The translations under genes and the position numbers were made by a program. From Oscillospiraceae bacterium (GTDB lineage Bacteria > Bacillota_A > Clostridia > Oscillospirales > Ruminococcaceae), in the NCBI GenBank assembly GCA_018109965.1, contig JAGBFE010000248.1, forward strand, positions 1 through 7,981: DNA of 7,981 nt, read 5' to 3'. This document shows, in pieces, positions 1-6,127 of the stretch. Under the pieces are notes generated by a model. That model did no database searches. It was not told the origin of the DNA and was given only the letters and a program-made list of their open reading frames with translations. Each line of letters opens with the position of its first letter. Position 1 is the stretch's first letter.

Positions 1-1299
1 CACTTCAAGAATTCTGATAGCACCGTCGTTGTCACGAGCTGGGAGCATGAGACCTTTGTTGTGACGGGATGGGCCAAATGGGATGTCGATAACACCAGCT
101 TTAACAGCTGCGATTGTACCAAGAGCAAGGTCACCGTTGCCGAGTTCGTATGTTTTGTCAACGATACATCTTGTTTCAGCTTTGATGATTTCTTTTTCAT
201 CTTTGATGCTGTTTGGATCAAGTTTCTGTTCAGCAAGCATGGAGATAACCTGTTTTGTACATCTGAGGCCTTCTGCGTTAGCTTCTTTTGTTGGAACGCC
301 AGCTGCTTCGTGTGGTGTTTTAACGATAACTTTTGTAGCTTTGGAAAGAGCTGCTACTGCAGAACCCCAAGCGATAACGCCGAATGCGCGAGCTTCGTCA
401 GCTGGGAAGCCACCCATCCACTGGTGGAGAACTGTTGTAACTTTAACATCGTTGTAACCGTATTTAGCAAGGTATTCTTCTGTGAGTTCTTCGAGGGAAC
501 GGATAGCTGCAACGTCCTGTACCAAGTTACCGCACTGGCCGTAACCTACTGTAACGTTTTTAACACCCTGTTCTGCAGCAAGAAGAGCTTCGATGATAGC
601 TACAGCGTGGGAAACACATGCTGGAACCAATGTACCTGTAAGTGGGCCGTATGGTTCACGGTTGATTTTGATGCCAGCTTCTTCGTAGATACCTGTAAGA
701 CGGTCTACATACTGCCAGTCATAGATTGTTTTTTCCATTGGAACATCTTTTGTGTATGGGATGTTGTAGGAGATACCGCCGCCTTCATAAGATGTGAAAC
801 CGCCAGCGTATGTGATTTCAGCAAGGAGACGAGCGTCTGGTGTACCATGACGAACCTGGAGTGGTGTGTTGAGAGCTTCAACTACTTTACGGCAGTTTTC
901 TACACCGTGGTTAACAGCTGGGAAGCCGTTGAGCATGGAACGGCCTTCTTTGATGGATTCTTCGATACCGTGCTGTGCTTCTTTAAATCTGTTCTGACGT
1001 GTGTAGCTGTCGATTGTGGATGGGAGGAGGTCTGCGCCGCCTTCATCCTGAAGGTGTTTCAAGAGTTCGATGTGTTCATCAACAAGAGCAACACCTGCAC
1101 GTGGCTGGATAAGTGTGATGCCTGCTTCTTTAGCTGCATCAAGTTTAGCTGTAAAGTTTTTGTGTGCTGGAATAGTTTTCTGGTATTCTACACCATCTTC
1201 GATTTTGAGGCCTGCGCCTGTGTGCCACTGGCCAAGAACTTCTGATTCACGAACTTTATAAAAATGTTCATCAGACCATTTTTTATTCATTATTTCCAT
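1..1299 (-). CDS. glmE: Glutamate mutase (methylaspartate mutase) epsilon subunit GlmE, C-terminus cut by window edge
   Basis: Large catalytic subunit of adenosylcobalamin-dependent glutamate mutase, which interconverts (S)-glutamate and (2S,3S)-3-methylaspartate by a radical carbon-skeleton rearrangement in the cytoplasm. The frame is open from the ATG at 1299 to base 1, giving 433 residues of a family length near 483. The start [13 protein letters not shown] lines up with the recalled C. cochlearium start MELKNKKWTDEEF, with AAGGAG ten bases upstream; a second ATG at 1290 is less likely. From memory of the C. cochlearium structure, the substrate-binding arginine claw (R66, R100, R149) maps to R67, R101 and R150 here. 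E171, Y177, Y181, K326 and E330 map to E172, Y178, Y182, K327 and E331. The blocks [10 protein letters not shown] and KTPHEA are intact. All active-site residues I can place are kept, so the enzyme should be functional. It overlaps glmL by 17 bases and is last in the visible operon. Identity is near certain. Confidence 0.96.
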   Translation of the reverse strand, partial: MEIMNKKWSDEHFYKVRESEVLGQWHTGAGLKIEDGVEYQKTIPAHKNFTAKLDAAKEAGITLIQPRAGVALVDEHIELLKHLQDEGGADLLPSTIDSYTRQNRFKEAQHGIEESIKEGRSMLNGFPAVNHGVENCRKVVEALNTPLQVRHGTPDARLLAEITYAGGFTSYEGGGISYNIPYTKDVPMEKTIYDWQYVDRLTGIYEEAGIKINREPYGPLTGTLVPACVSHAVAIIEALLAAEQGVKNVTVGYGQCGNLVQDVAAIRSLEELTEEYLAKYGYNDVKVTTVLHQWMGGFPADEARAFGVIAWGSAVAALSKATKVIVKTPHEAAGVPTKEANAEGLRCTKQVISMLAEQKLDPNSIKDEKEIIKAETRCIVDKTYELGNGDLALGTIAAVKAGVIDIPFGPSRHNKGLMLPARDNDGAIRILEV

Positions 1300-2674
1300 C
1301 TTTAATTAACTCCTTTTTCATAATTCTGAGAGCTACTTCAGGATAATTTGTACTGAGTAAGCCCATAGCAGCAAGAATGTATTTTCTGTCTACTAAAATA
1401 TCTGCTTTTTTAGGTTTGAGTGACATTGGCTGCATTTCGCTGTACAGTGCATATTCTGCAATTTCTGCAGTTTTTTCTGTACGGATAAGTGCGCCGCCTG
1501 TCACGATAACCTTTCTGACCTGAGTCAGGTCTTTACCTAACTGCATGTAGGTAATGCCCATTGGTGTGAAATACTGCTCCAGATGACCTGCGTGACGTGT
1601 AACAGCTGTTTCGATAGCCAGGGAAGCAAGTGCTTTGTCCAGCATGATAAGCTCTTCGTCACCGTTTGGTATAACGTCTGTATGAACAGAAAGATAATCA
1701 ATGAGTTCTGTTGCTCTTTTTTCGCTGAGACCGGAAATTTCGCAAACACGGTCAATGTCTGTTGCTTCAACAATACCTTTGATGCTGTAACGCATACCGA
1801 TATCGCCTTCAACTGTACGTTTTGCATAAGTTTCTCTGAGGCCTTTAAGCACTGTGCCTGACTGGCTTGGCAAGCCCTGACACATTGAATAAATGTCAGT
1901 TGTTGCACCGCCAAGGTCAACGCCTACAAGGTCACCGATACCTTCTTCGTGTCTTGTGCCTTTAGCCAAGAGTTTCATAGCTGTAAGCATAGCAGAAGGT
2001 GTTGGCATAAGGATGTCGCCGATAAGTTTTTCAGCATCGGAAAGGCCTTTTGCCTTAACAATTTCCTGAAGGAAGATATCTCTGATCTGTTTCTGTGCAG
2101 GTTCAACATTTGGCTGTTCCAGCTGTGGCATAACATTTTCGCAGATGTAAACTTTTTTGTCTTTAAGAAGTTCCTTACATGTAGCAGCACAGTTTCTGTT
2201 GCCTGCATAAACGATAGGGAAATTTCTTTTGGATCTTGCAAGTACGCCTGCGTTGTAAACGATAACTTCTTTGTTACCGCCGTCGATGCCGCCTGTGAGA
2301 AGCACGATGTCAGGATTGATTTCATCAATTTCTTCAAGGTCTGCTTCTGTAAGCTGGTATGCGTATGTTTTCATAACTTTTGCGCCGGCACCCAATGAAG
2401 CCATTTTTGCAGCTTTCATTGTGAGTTCCGGTACAAGACCGATGGAAACCATTTTAAGACCGCCTGCAGCGGAAGAACAAGCATATTGTTCGCTGAACTC
2501 TATATCACCGATTTTTTCTTTCAGAATTGCTACAGCATTGTTGAGACCATCATTGATGTCGGTTTCAATTGTTGTAAAACTCTGTGATGTACCGATAATT
2601 TCTTCTGTGTCCAAATCAACTGCAGTAACTTTTGTATAGGTACTGCCAAAGTCAATCAATAATACAGCTTTCAT
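1283..2674 (-). CDS. glmL: GlmL/MutL protein, ATPase associated with glutamate mutase
   Basis: A 463-residue member of the MutL/GlmL family (unrelated to the DNA mismatch-repair MutL), always found between the glutamate mutase subunit genes. Its fold belongs to the actin/Hsp70/sugar-kinase ATPase superfamily. The visible signatures are a phosphate-1 loop [15 protein letters not shown] (about residues 6-20), a glycine-rich stretch [10 protein letters not shown] (125-134), a phosphate-2 motif [13 protein letters not shown] (251-263), and an adenosine-type motif [11 protein letters not shown] (389-399). The accepted but indirectly supported role is as a reactivating chaperone that exchanges damaged cobalamin for fresh coenzyme in glutamate mutase, by analogy with diol dehydratase reactivases. 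It starts at 2674 with GAAAGG eight bases upstream, 29 bases after glmS, and its 3' end overlaps glmE. Length and motifs look complete. Confidence 0.95.
   Translation of the reverse strand: MKAVLLIDFGSTYTKVTAVDLDTEEIIGTSQSFTTIETDINDGLNNAVAILKEKIGDIEFSEQYACSSAAGGLKMVSIGLVPELTMKAAKMASLGAGAKVMKTYAYQLTEADLEEIDEINPDIVLLTGGIDGGNKEVIVYNAGVLARSKRNFPIVYAGNRNCAATCKELLKDKKVYICENVMPQLEQPNVEPAQKQIRDIFLQEIVKAKGLSDAEKLIGDILMPTPSAMLTAMKLLAKGTRHEEGIGDLVGVDLGGATTDIYSMCQGLPSQSGTVLKGLRETYAKRTVEGDIGMRYSIKGIVEATDIDRVCEISGLSEKRATELIDYLSVHTDVIPNGDEELIMLDKALASLAIETAVTRHAGHLEQYFTPMGITYMQLGKDLTQVRKVIVTGGALIRTEKTAEIAEYALYSEMQPMSLKPKKADILVDRKYILAAMGLLSTNYPEVALRIMKKELIKDGNNE
1310..1315 (-). promoter_or_regulatory. Ribosome binding site of glmE inside the glmL reading frame
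   Basis: AAGGAG on the minus strand lies ten bases before the ATG at 1299 and within the last codons of glmL. It supports the 1299 start over the in-frame ATG at 1290, and it implies that ribosomes finishing glmL expose or re-use this site for glmE. Confidence 0.7.
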
Positions 2675-2703
2675 TTGTGGAGCCTTTCTTTCCGTTTAAT
2701 CAA

Positions 2704-3114
2704 TTAGCAACCAAGGTCTGCTTTGAGGTCAGCGATTGTTGTTTCAGCAGATGTTCCTGGAGGATATGCTCTGTCGAAGCCCATTGCTTTGAAACGTTTT
2801 TCAACTTCGTTGAAGTCCTGTTTACCAACAACGATGTTGCCGCCAACGTAGAGAAGGATACCTTTGAGGCCTGCTTCATCACATTTTTCTCTGAGACCTG
2901 CACAGTCGAGTTCGCCGTGGCCGTAGAGAGAAGAAACGCAGATAGCGTCTGCACCGGATTCGATTGCAGCCTGGATGTATTCTTCCTGTGAAACCATAAC
3001 GCCAAGGTTAACAACGTCGAAACCAGCCTGTTTGAAAGCGTTGTTCAAAATTGTGTTACCTACAGCATGTACATCAGCGCCGATAACGCCGATAACCAAT
3101 TTTTTCTTTTCCAT
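2704..3114 (-). CDS. glmS: Glutamate mutase (methylaspartate mutase) sigma subunit GlmS, cobalamin-binding
   Basis: Small B12-binding subunit that joins GlmE to form active glutamate mutase. At 136 residues it has the expected family length (about 137). The base-off/His-on cobalamin motif DxHxxG is present as D14-V-H16-A-V-G19, so H16 would be the lower axial cobalt ligand. The nucleotide-tail-binding elements of the Rossmann-like fold follow as CVSSLYG (59-65, with S61) and VGGNIVVG (90-97), ending with [15 protein letters not shown] (116-130). The sequence is very close to C. cochlearium GlmS as I recall it. GAGG lies eight bases before the ATG. It follows the hydratase beta gene after 50 bases and precedes glmL by 29 bases, giving the order S-L-E known from Clostridium. 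This glmS must not be confused with glucosamine-6-phosphate synthase, which shares the symbol. Confidence 0.97.
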   Translation of the reverse strand: MEKKKLVIGVIGADVHAVGNTILNNAFKQAGFDVVNLGVMVSQEEYIQAAIESGADAICVSSLYGHGELDCAGLREKCDEAGLKGILLYVGGNIVVGKQDFNEVEKRFKAMGFDRAYPPGTSAETTIADLKADLGC

Positions 3115-3135
3115 TTTTTCTACCTCACTTTAATA

Positions 3136-3153
3136 TTTAACTTAAATGTTAAA
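3136..3153. repeat. Small AT-only inverted repeat between hydratase beta gene and glmS
   Basis: TTTAAC (3136-3141) and GTTAAA (3148-3153) form a six-base-pair dyad with a six-base loop in the only sizeable gap inside the operon. No U-tract of terminator quality follows, and I see no strong internal promoter. It may be an RNA-processing or stability element, or chance in AT-rich DNA. Confidence 0.25.
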
Positions 3154-3164
3154 ATGCTTAAAAT

Positions 3165-3725
3165 TTATTTGTTCGCAAATTCAAGATATTCTTTGCGACC
3201 AAGTTCGTAAAGATTGTTGCCTTCGCTGTCGATGATAACGAAAGCTGGGAGGTTTTCAACCTCGAGACGACGGAGAGCTTCTGCACCAAGGTCATCGTAA
3301 GCGATAACTTCAGCTTTTTTGATACATTTGCTGAGGAGTGCGCCTGCACCGCCGATAGCACCAAAGTATACTGCGCCAACTTCTTTCATAGCTGCAATAA
3401 CTTCTGGGCTGCGTTTGCCTTTACCGAGCATACCGCGCTGGCCGAGGCGAATCATTGTTGGGGAGTAAGCATCCATTCTGTAGGAAGTTGTTGGGCCTGC
3501 AGAACCGATAACCTGACCTGGCTGAGCAGGTGCTGGACCTACGTAGTAAACGATTGTGTCACGTACGTCGTATGGGAGTTCTTCCCCTCTTTCGTGTGCT
3601 TCTACCAAACGTTTGTGAGCTGCGTCACGGGATGTGTAGATAACACCGGAAATCATAACATTGTCGCCGCATTTAAGGTCTTTTACTTTTTCGTATGTAA
3701 GCGGAGTTGTGATATGTTTAACCAT
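3165..3725 (-). CDS. Class I fumarase-family hydro-lyase, beta subunit (fumarate hydratase C-terminal type; probable mesaconase beta)
   Basis: A 186-residue protein matching the C-terminal domain of iron-sulfur (class I) fumarases, made here as a separate subunit. Recognisable blocks are TSRDAAHKRL (31-40), the substrate-binding stretch GPTTSYRMDAYSP (77-89), GKGKRS (101-106), YFGAIGGAGALL (120-131) and the ending block VENLPAFVIIDSEGN (156-170). It has no cluster cysteines of its own; the alpha subunit supplies them. The ATG at 3725 has AAGGAGG nine bases upstream, and the first two bases of that site are the last two of the alpha stop codon, so the subunits are probably translationally coupled. 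The family includes fumarase, L(+)-tartrate dehydratase and mesaconase. Because glmS-glmL-glmE follow in the same operon, mesaconate hydration to (S)-citramalate is the preferred reading, by inference. Fumarase remains possible. Confidence 0.93.
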   Translation of the reverse strand: MVKHITTPLTYEKVKDLKCGDNVMISGVIYTSRDAAHKRLVEAHERGEELPYDVRDTIVYYVGPAPAQPGQVIGSAGPTTSYRMDAYSPTMIRLGQRGMLGKGKRSPEVIAAMKEVGAVYFGAIGGAGALLSKCIKKAEVIAYDDLGAEALRRLEVENLPAFVIIDSEGNNLYELGRKEYLEFANK

Positions 3726-3739
3726 AGTATTTCTCCTCC

Positions 3740-4579
3740 TTATAAGCTTGCGTGTTTGTGGCGTGTTACGTGGCAGTTGATGTTAACTGCTACTGGCAGA
3801 CCAGCAATGTGTGTAGGGAGTTTTTCGATGTTTACGCACAAAGCTGTGTTTTTGCCGCCAACACCCTGTGGGCCAAGACCCAATGCATTGATTTTTTCAA
3901 GAAGTTCTTTTTCCAAATCAGCATAGAATGGGTCTGCGTTTCTTACATCTGTGCTTCTCATCAAAGCTTTTTTAGCAAGATATGCTGCTTTGTCGAATGT
4001 GCCGCCGATACCTACGCCAACAACGATTGGTGGACATGGGTTTGGACCTGCATCTTCAACGCATTTGATAACAAAGTCTTTAACGCCCTGAAGACCATCG
4101 GAAGGTTTGAGCATTTTGATCTGGCTCATATTTTCGCTGCCGAAGCCTTTTGGAGCAACCATGATGTCAAATGTGTCACCAGGAACGATATTGTAGTAAA
4201 TCATAGCTGGTGTGTTGTCTTTTGTGTTAACACGGTCGAGTGGGTCTTTAACTACTGATTTTCTCAGACAACCTTCTACATAACCCTGTCTTACACCCTC
4301 GTTAACAGCATCTTCGATGCTGCCGTTTACATGAACTTCCTGACCGATGTCAAGGAACACACAAGCCATACCTGTATCCTGACAGATTGGCACTGCATTT
4401 TCAAGAGAGATTTCGTAGTTTTCTTTAATTACACCTAAAATGCTCTGAGCAAGTGGCCATGGTTCGCTGTCACATGCTTTGCAGATTTTGTCCTGGATAT
4501 CTTCTGGCAGATAGTAGTTTGCTTCCATACAAAGCTTTTTAACTACAGCAGTGATATCCTGTGCATTTATTTCTCTCAT
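3740..4579 (-). CDS. Class I fumarase-family hydro-lyase, alpha subunit (fumarate hydratase type; probable mesaconase alpha)
   Basis: A 279-residue catalytic subunit of the oxygen-sensitive [4Fe-4S] fumarase family, first gene of the operon. Three cysteines fit the cluster ligands by position and motif: C66 in [13 protein letters not shown]182 in [13 protein letters not shown], and C269 in NINCHVTRH near the C-terminus. Their spacing resembles C105, C224 and C318 of E. coli FumA as I recall it. Other family blocks are [16 protein letters not shown] (120-135), APKGFGSEN (142-150) and [14 protein letters not shown] (237-249). The frame stays open upstream to an ATG at 4660, but the start at 4579 is preferred. 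It has AGGAGG seven bases upstream and matches the family N-terminus, while the longer form would begin at the predicted promoter. Adjacency to glutamate mutase suggests mesaconase of the methylaspartate pathway, with fumarase and tartrate dehydratase as alternatives. Confidence 0.93.
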   Translation of the reverse strand: MREINAQDITAVVKKLCMEANYYLPEDIQDKICKACDSEPWPLAQSILGVIKENYEISLENAVPICQDTGMACVFLDIGQEVHVNGSIEDAVNEGVRQGYVEGCLRKSVVKDPLDRVNTKDNTPAMIYYNIVPGDTFDIMVAPKGFGSENMSQIKMLKPSDGLQGVKDFVIKCVEDAGPNPCPPIVVGVGIGGTFDKAAYLAKKALMRSTDVRNADPFYADLEKELLEKINALGLGPQGVGGKNTALCVNIEKLPTHIAGLPVAVNINCHVTRHKHASL

Positions 4580-4586
4580 TTTTCTG

Positions 4587-4592
4587 CCTCCT
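4587..4592 (-). promoter_or_regulatory. Ribosome binding site that fixes the hydratase alpha start
   Basis: An exact AGGAGG on the minus strand lies seven bases before the ATG at 4579. No comparable site precedes the upstream in-frame ATG at 4660. Confidence 0.85.
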
Positions 4593-4621
4593 GTTTTAAG
4601 TATTTTAAGATTTAACTGCAA

Positions 4622-4640
4622 AAGGGTATATTTACCCCTT
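4622..4640 (-). promoter_or_regulatory. Dyad in the predicted operon leader, possible operator or leader hairpin
   Basis: On the minus strand GGGTA and TACCC flank a four-base loop (AATA) and extend outward through a G-U and two A-U pairs to about eight base pairs. The dyad lies about 15-35 bases downstream of the predicted transcription start and about 40 bases before the hydratase alpha start. Position and symmetry fit a repressor site or a small leader hairpin. The binding protein is unknown. Confidence 0.35.
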
Positions 4641-4662
4641 ATTACAGACTTTCTTACCAAAC

Positions 4663-4691
4663 ATTATATAACTTTTCTGCGATTTGTACAA
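4663..4691 (-). promoter_or_regulatory. Sigma-A-type promoter of the mesaconase/glutamate mutase operon
   Basis: The minus strand reads TTGTAC (4691-4686), a 17-base spacer, then an exact TATAAT (4668-4663). Transcription should start near 4656, giving a leader of about 77 bases. The bases just upstream of the -35 (about 4692-4706) are almost pure A/T, like an UP element. The -35 is weak (TTG kept, the rest not), which would suit an activator-dependent or regulated promoter. No better candidate appears between the terminator at 4841 and the gene. Confidence 0.65.
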
Positions 4692-4711
4692 TATATATTA
4701 TTTAAGTTGTC

Positions 4712-4745
4712 TATAACATTTTATTATCGACTCGAAAGTGTTATA
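4712..4745. repeat. Interrupted inverted repeat upstream of the operon promoter
   Basis: TATAACA (4712-4718) and TGTTATA (4739-4745) are perfect seven-base inverted arms separated by 20 bases. The spacer contains TCGA-C-TCGA (4727-4735), a compact GC-richer element in otherwise AT-rich DNA. The repeat ends about 20 bases upstream of the -35, a usual place for an activator. A further TATAAC copy overlaps the -10 region at 4667-4672. AT-rich DNA makes chance repeats common, so the confidence is low. Confidence 0.3.
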
Positions 4746-4840
4746 AATAAAATCAATAGTTTTTGACTTTTTTATCGCATTTGCACATTAATTTTACTTA
4801 TTATAATATAAAAAACTATCAAAATACTACAAAAAAATAC

Positions 4841-4882
4841 AAAAAAACATCCTGCAAAATCTAAATTGCAGAATGTTTTTTT
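4841..4882 (-). terminator. Intrinsic terminator of the membrane-protein gene
   Basis: Arms 4841-4857 and 4866-4882 pair over 17 positions around an eight-base loop, nine bases after the stop codon at 4892. The only imperfect pair is a U-G wobble in the minus-strand RNA but a C-A mismatch in the plus-strand RNA. The minus-strand transcript also runs into GTTTTTTTGTATTTTTTT. Both facts point to minus-strand termination, separating this gene from the operon promoter. Confidence 0.85.
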
Positions 4883-4891
4883 GCATAAAAT

Positions 4892-6001
4892 TCAGTTTTT
4901 AGGGCGCTTGTACACCACTTTTCCGCTGCCTTTTTTGGAAGACAGCTCTTTTACATCACCGTTTTTTGTAAACACAAACTTTTTGACAGTATTTTTAACA
5001 TCTTCCTGCGCACTGTCAGGACTGCTTTTCTCTTCAAATTCCTGTGTTTCAGATGTTTCTTCGGATATTTCAGCTGTTTCTGATTTTTCCGCCATATCAG
5101 CACTTTCTTCTGCCTTAGCCTTGTCTGCAGCTGTTGTTGTATATCCTTTATAAACAGTATTCTCTGTGTCGGCAATGCTTTTTTCTGCAGGCTCTTCCTG
5201 TGGCATTTCTTCCTGTTCCAATTGATACACGAGTTCGTTTTCGGCATCAGTCTGCACTATTCTTTTTGGCATAACTGAAATTGCATTGTCAAAAGCAAAA
5301 AATCCAAAAAAGCCAAAACCTGCATTGAAAAACAGCTGCGGCAGCACTGCCTGGCCGTCAACCGCCATAGCTATGATATCTGCTATATTCATAACTCCGC
5401 ACATTACAAATGCAATAATGCCTGTAATGTAAAGCAACATTCCCGAATAAACAGACGGTGCAAATACATTTTTCATAACCATCAGCAAAAACAGCCCCGC
5501 TGCCATATATGACAATGCATTTTTTATAAATACGATATTATGTATTGTACTTACATTAAAAATAATTACATCCAGGCACAAACCTGCAATAAAAACAACA
5601 ATCAGCACAACTGTGGCAATATTTACTGCATTCACCGATGGTTTGAGTTCAAATATTCCCATCAGCACAAGCGCAATCCCGCCAGCTATAATAAATACCG
5701 ATGTGATACCATCCCCTGCAGACATCACGCCATATATTAAAAACATAGCCCCTGAAGCCAATGCAATAATTTTTGATGACTGAGAGAAAAACGGCTTCAC
5801 TTTTTTATTTCCGCCAAAAATAAGCACTGCACAGCATATGGTTATTACTGTAAAAATAACAAGTATATAAGGATTAAAAACTATACCTTTATAAATAAAA
5901 AAACCTGTCTGGGGATCTGTAAGTTTTAATATTTCATATATTCTGCCTGCAAGAATGCCGAGAGAAAGCAGACTGAGCAGAACTGTCAAAGCAATTGTCA
6001 T
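4892..6001 (-). CDS. Unrecognised polytopic membrane protein with acidic C-terminal tail
   Basis: A 369-residue protein I do not recognise. Hydrophobic segments at about 2-20, 43-63, 76-94, 98-117, 126-150, 158-178, 185-210 and 220-240 suggest about eight membrane helices. From about residue 250 it becomes a hydrophilic tail rich in Glu, Ser, Thr and Ala, with an especially acidic low-complexity part at 295-335. It ends in a basic stretch with SSKKGSGKVVYKRPKN. No catalytic motif or known domain signature is visible. The ATG at 6001 has AAAGGA eight bases upstream, and a promoter and a terminator bracket it, so it appears to be a one-gene transcript. It is divergent from the SpoIID-like gene, but shared function is only a guess. 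The tail could be an interaction or tethering region. Confidence 0.85.
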   Translation of the reverse strand: MTIALTVLLSLLSLGILAGRIYEILKLTDPQTGFFIYKGIVFNPYILVIFTVITICCAVLIFGGNKKVKPFFSQSSKIIALASGAMFLIYGVMSAGDGITSVFIIAGGIALVLMGIFELKPSVNAVNIATVVLIVVFIAGLCLDVIIFNVSTIHNIVFIKNALSYMAAGLFLLMVMKNVFAPSVYSGMLLYITGIIAFVMCGVMNIADIIAMAVDGQAVLPQLFFNAGFGFFGFFAFDNAISVMPKRIVQTDAENELVYQLEQEEMPQEEPAEKSIADTENTVYKGYTTTAADKAKAEESADMAEKSETAEISEETSETQEFEEKSSPDSAQEDVKNTVKKFVFTKNGDVKELSSKKGSGKVVYKRPKN

Positions 6002-6047
6002 ATATACGTTCCTTTATCATATTTCATCGTGTGATTTCATAGTATGT

Positions 6048-6076
6048 ATTGTATACCAAATGATTTTAAAAGGCAA
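6048..6076 (-). promoter_or_regulatory. Sigma-A-type promoter of the membrane-protein gene
   Basis: The minus strand reads TTGCCT (6076-6071), a 17-base spacer, then TACAAT (6053-6048). That is four and five matches to the -35 and -10 consensus. Transcription would start near 6041 with a leader of about 40 bases. The promoter lies in the divergent gap, so it may affect the SpoIID-like gene on the other strand. Confidence 0.6.
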
Positions 6077-6117
6077 CAATCCAATTAAATTGTTAAAAGT
6101 TTGTACACAATAAAACC

Positions 6118-6121
6118 GAGG
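6118..6121 (+). promoter_or_regulatory. Ribosome binding site that fixes the SpoIID-like start
   Basis: GAGG (continuing as GAGGAA) lies six bases before the ATG at 6128. The frame also opens at a TTG at 6101, but that would put nine residues (MYTIKPRNV) before a normal signal-anchor and has no ribosome site of its own. Confidence 0.7.
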
Positions 6122-6127
6122 AATGTT

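Larger units (their letters stand above)
4580..4891. other. Gene-free AT-rich control region between operon and membrane-protein gene
   Basis: This stretch of 312 bases contains no credible coding sequence. It holds the operon promoter and leader dyad, an upstream inverted repeat, spaced A-tracts (4810-4847), and the terminator of the minus-strand membrane-protein gene. The predicted leader of about 77 bases is too short for a cobalamin riboswitch, and I see no B12-box-like sequence or T-box. Confidence 0.7.

Noticed and set aside
61..1245. A 394-codon open frame on the plus strand opposite glmE
   Set aside because: Its translation is rich in Cys, Phe and Trp with no recognisable domain, and the minus strand here is unmistakably GlmE. 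It is a shadow of strong codon bias.
1537..2337. Additional open frames on both strands within glmL (127, 92, 149 and 120 codons)
   Set aside because: All lie inside glmL in other frames, have no ribosome site or domain signature, and have skewed composition.
4580..4660. A 27-residue N-terminal extension of the hydratase alpha subunit starting at the ATG at 4660
   Set aside because: There is an exact ribosome site for the ATG at 4579, the extension covers the predicted leader next to the -10 box, and the family starts near MREINAQDI.
4580..4840. A cobalamin riboswitch in front of the B12-dependent mutase operon
   Set aside because: The predicted leader is about 77 bases, too short for this riboswitch class, and no B12-box-like sequence is visible.
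6101..6127. A TTG start nine codons upstream of the SpoIID-like ATG
   Set aside because: No ribosome site precedes it, whereas GAGG is well placed for the ATG at 6128, and the signal-anchor begins properly there.
6082..6127. A promoter for the SpoIID-like gene, including TACACAAT (6104-6111) as a sigma-E-like -10
   Set aside because: The match is partial, no matching -35 element is clear, and no sigma-A promoter of good quality is seen on this strand either.
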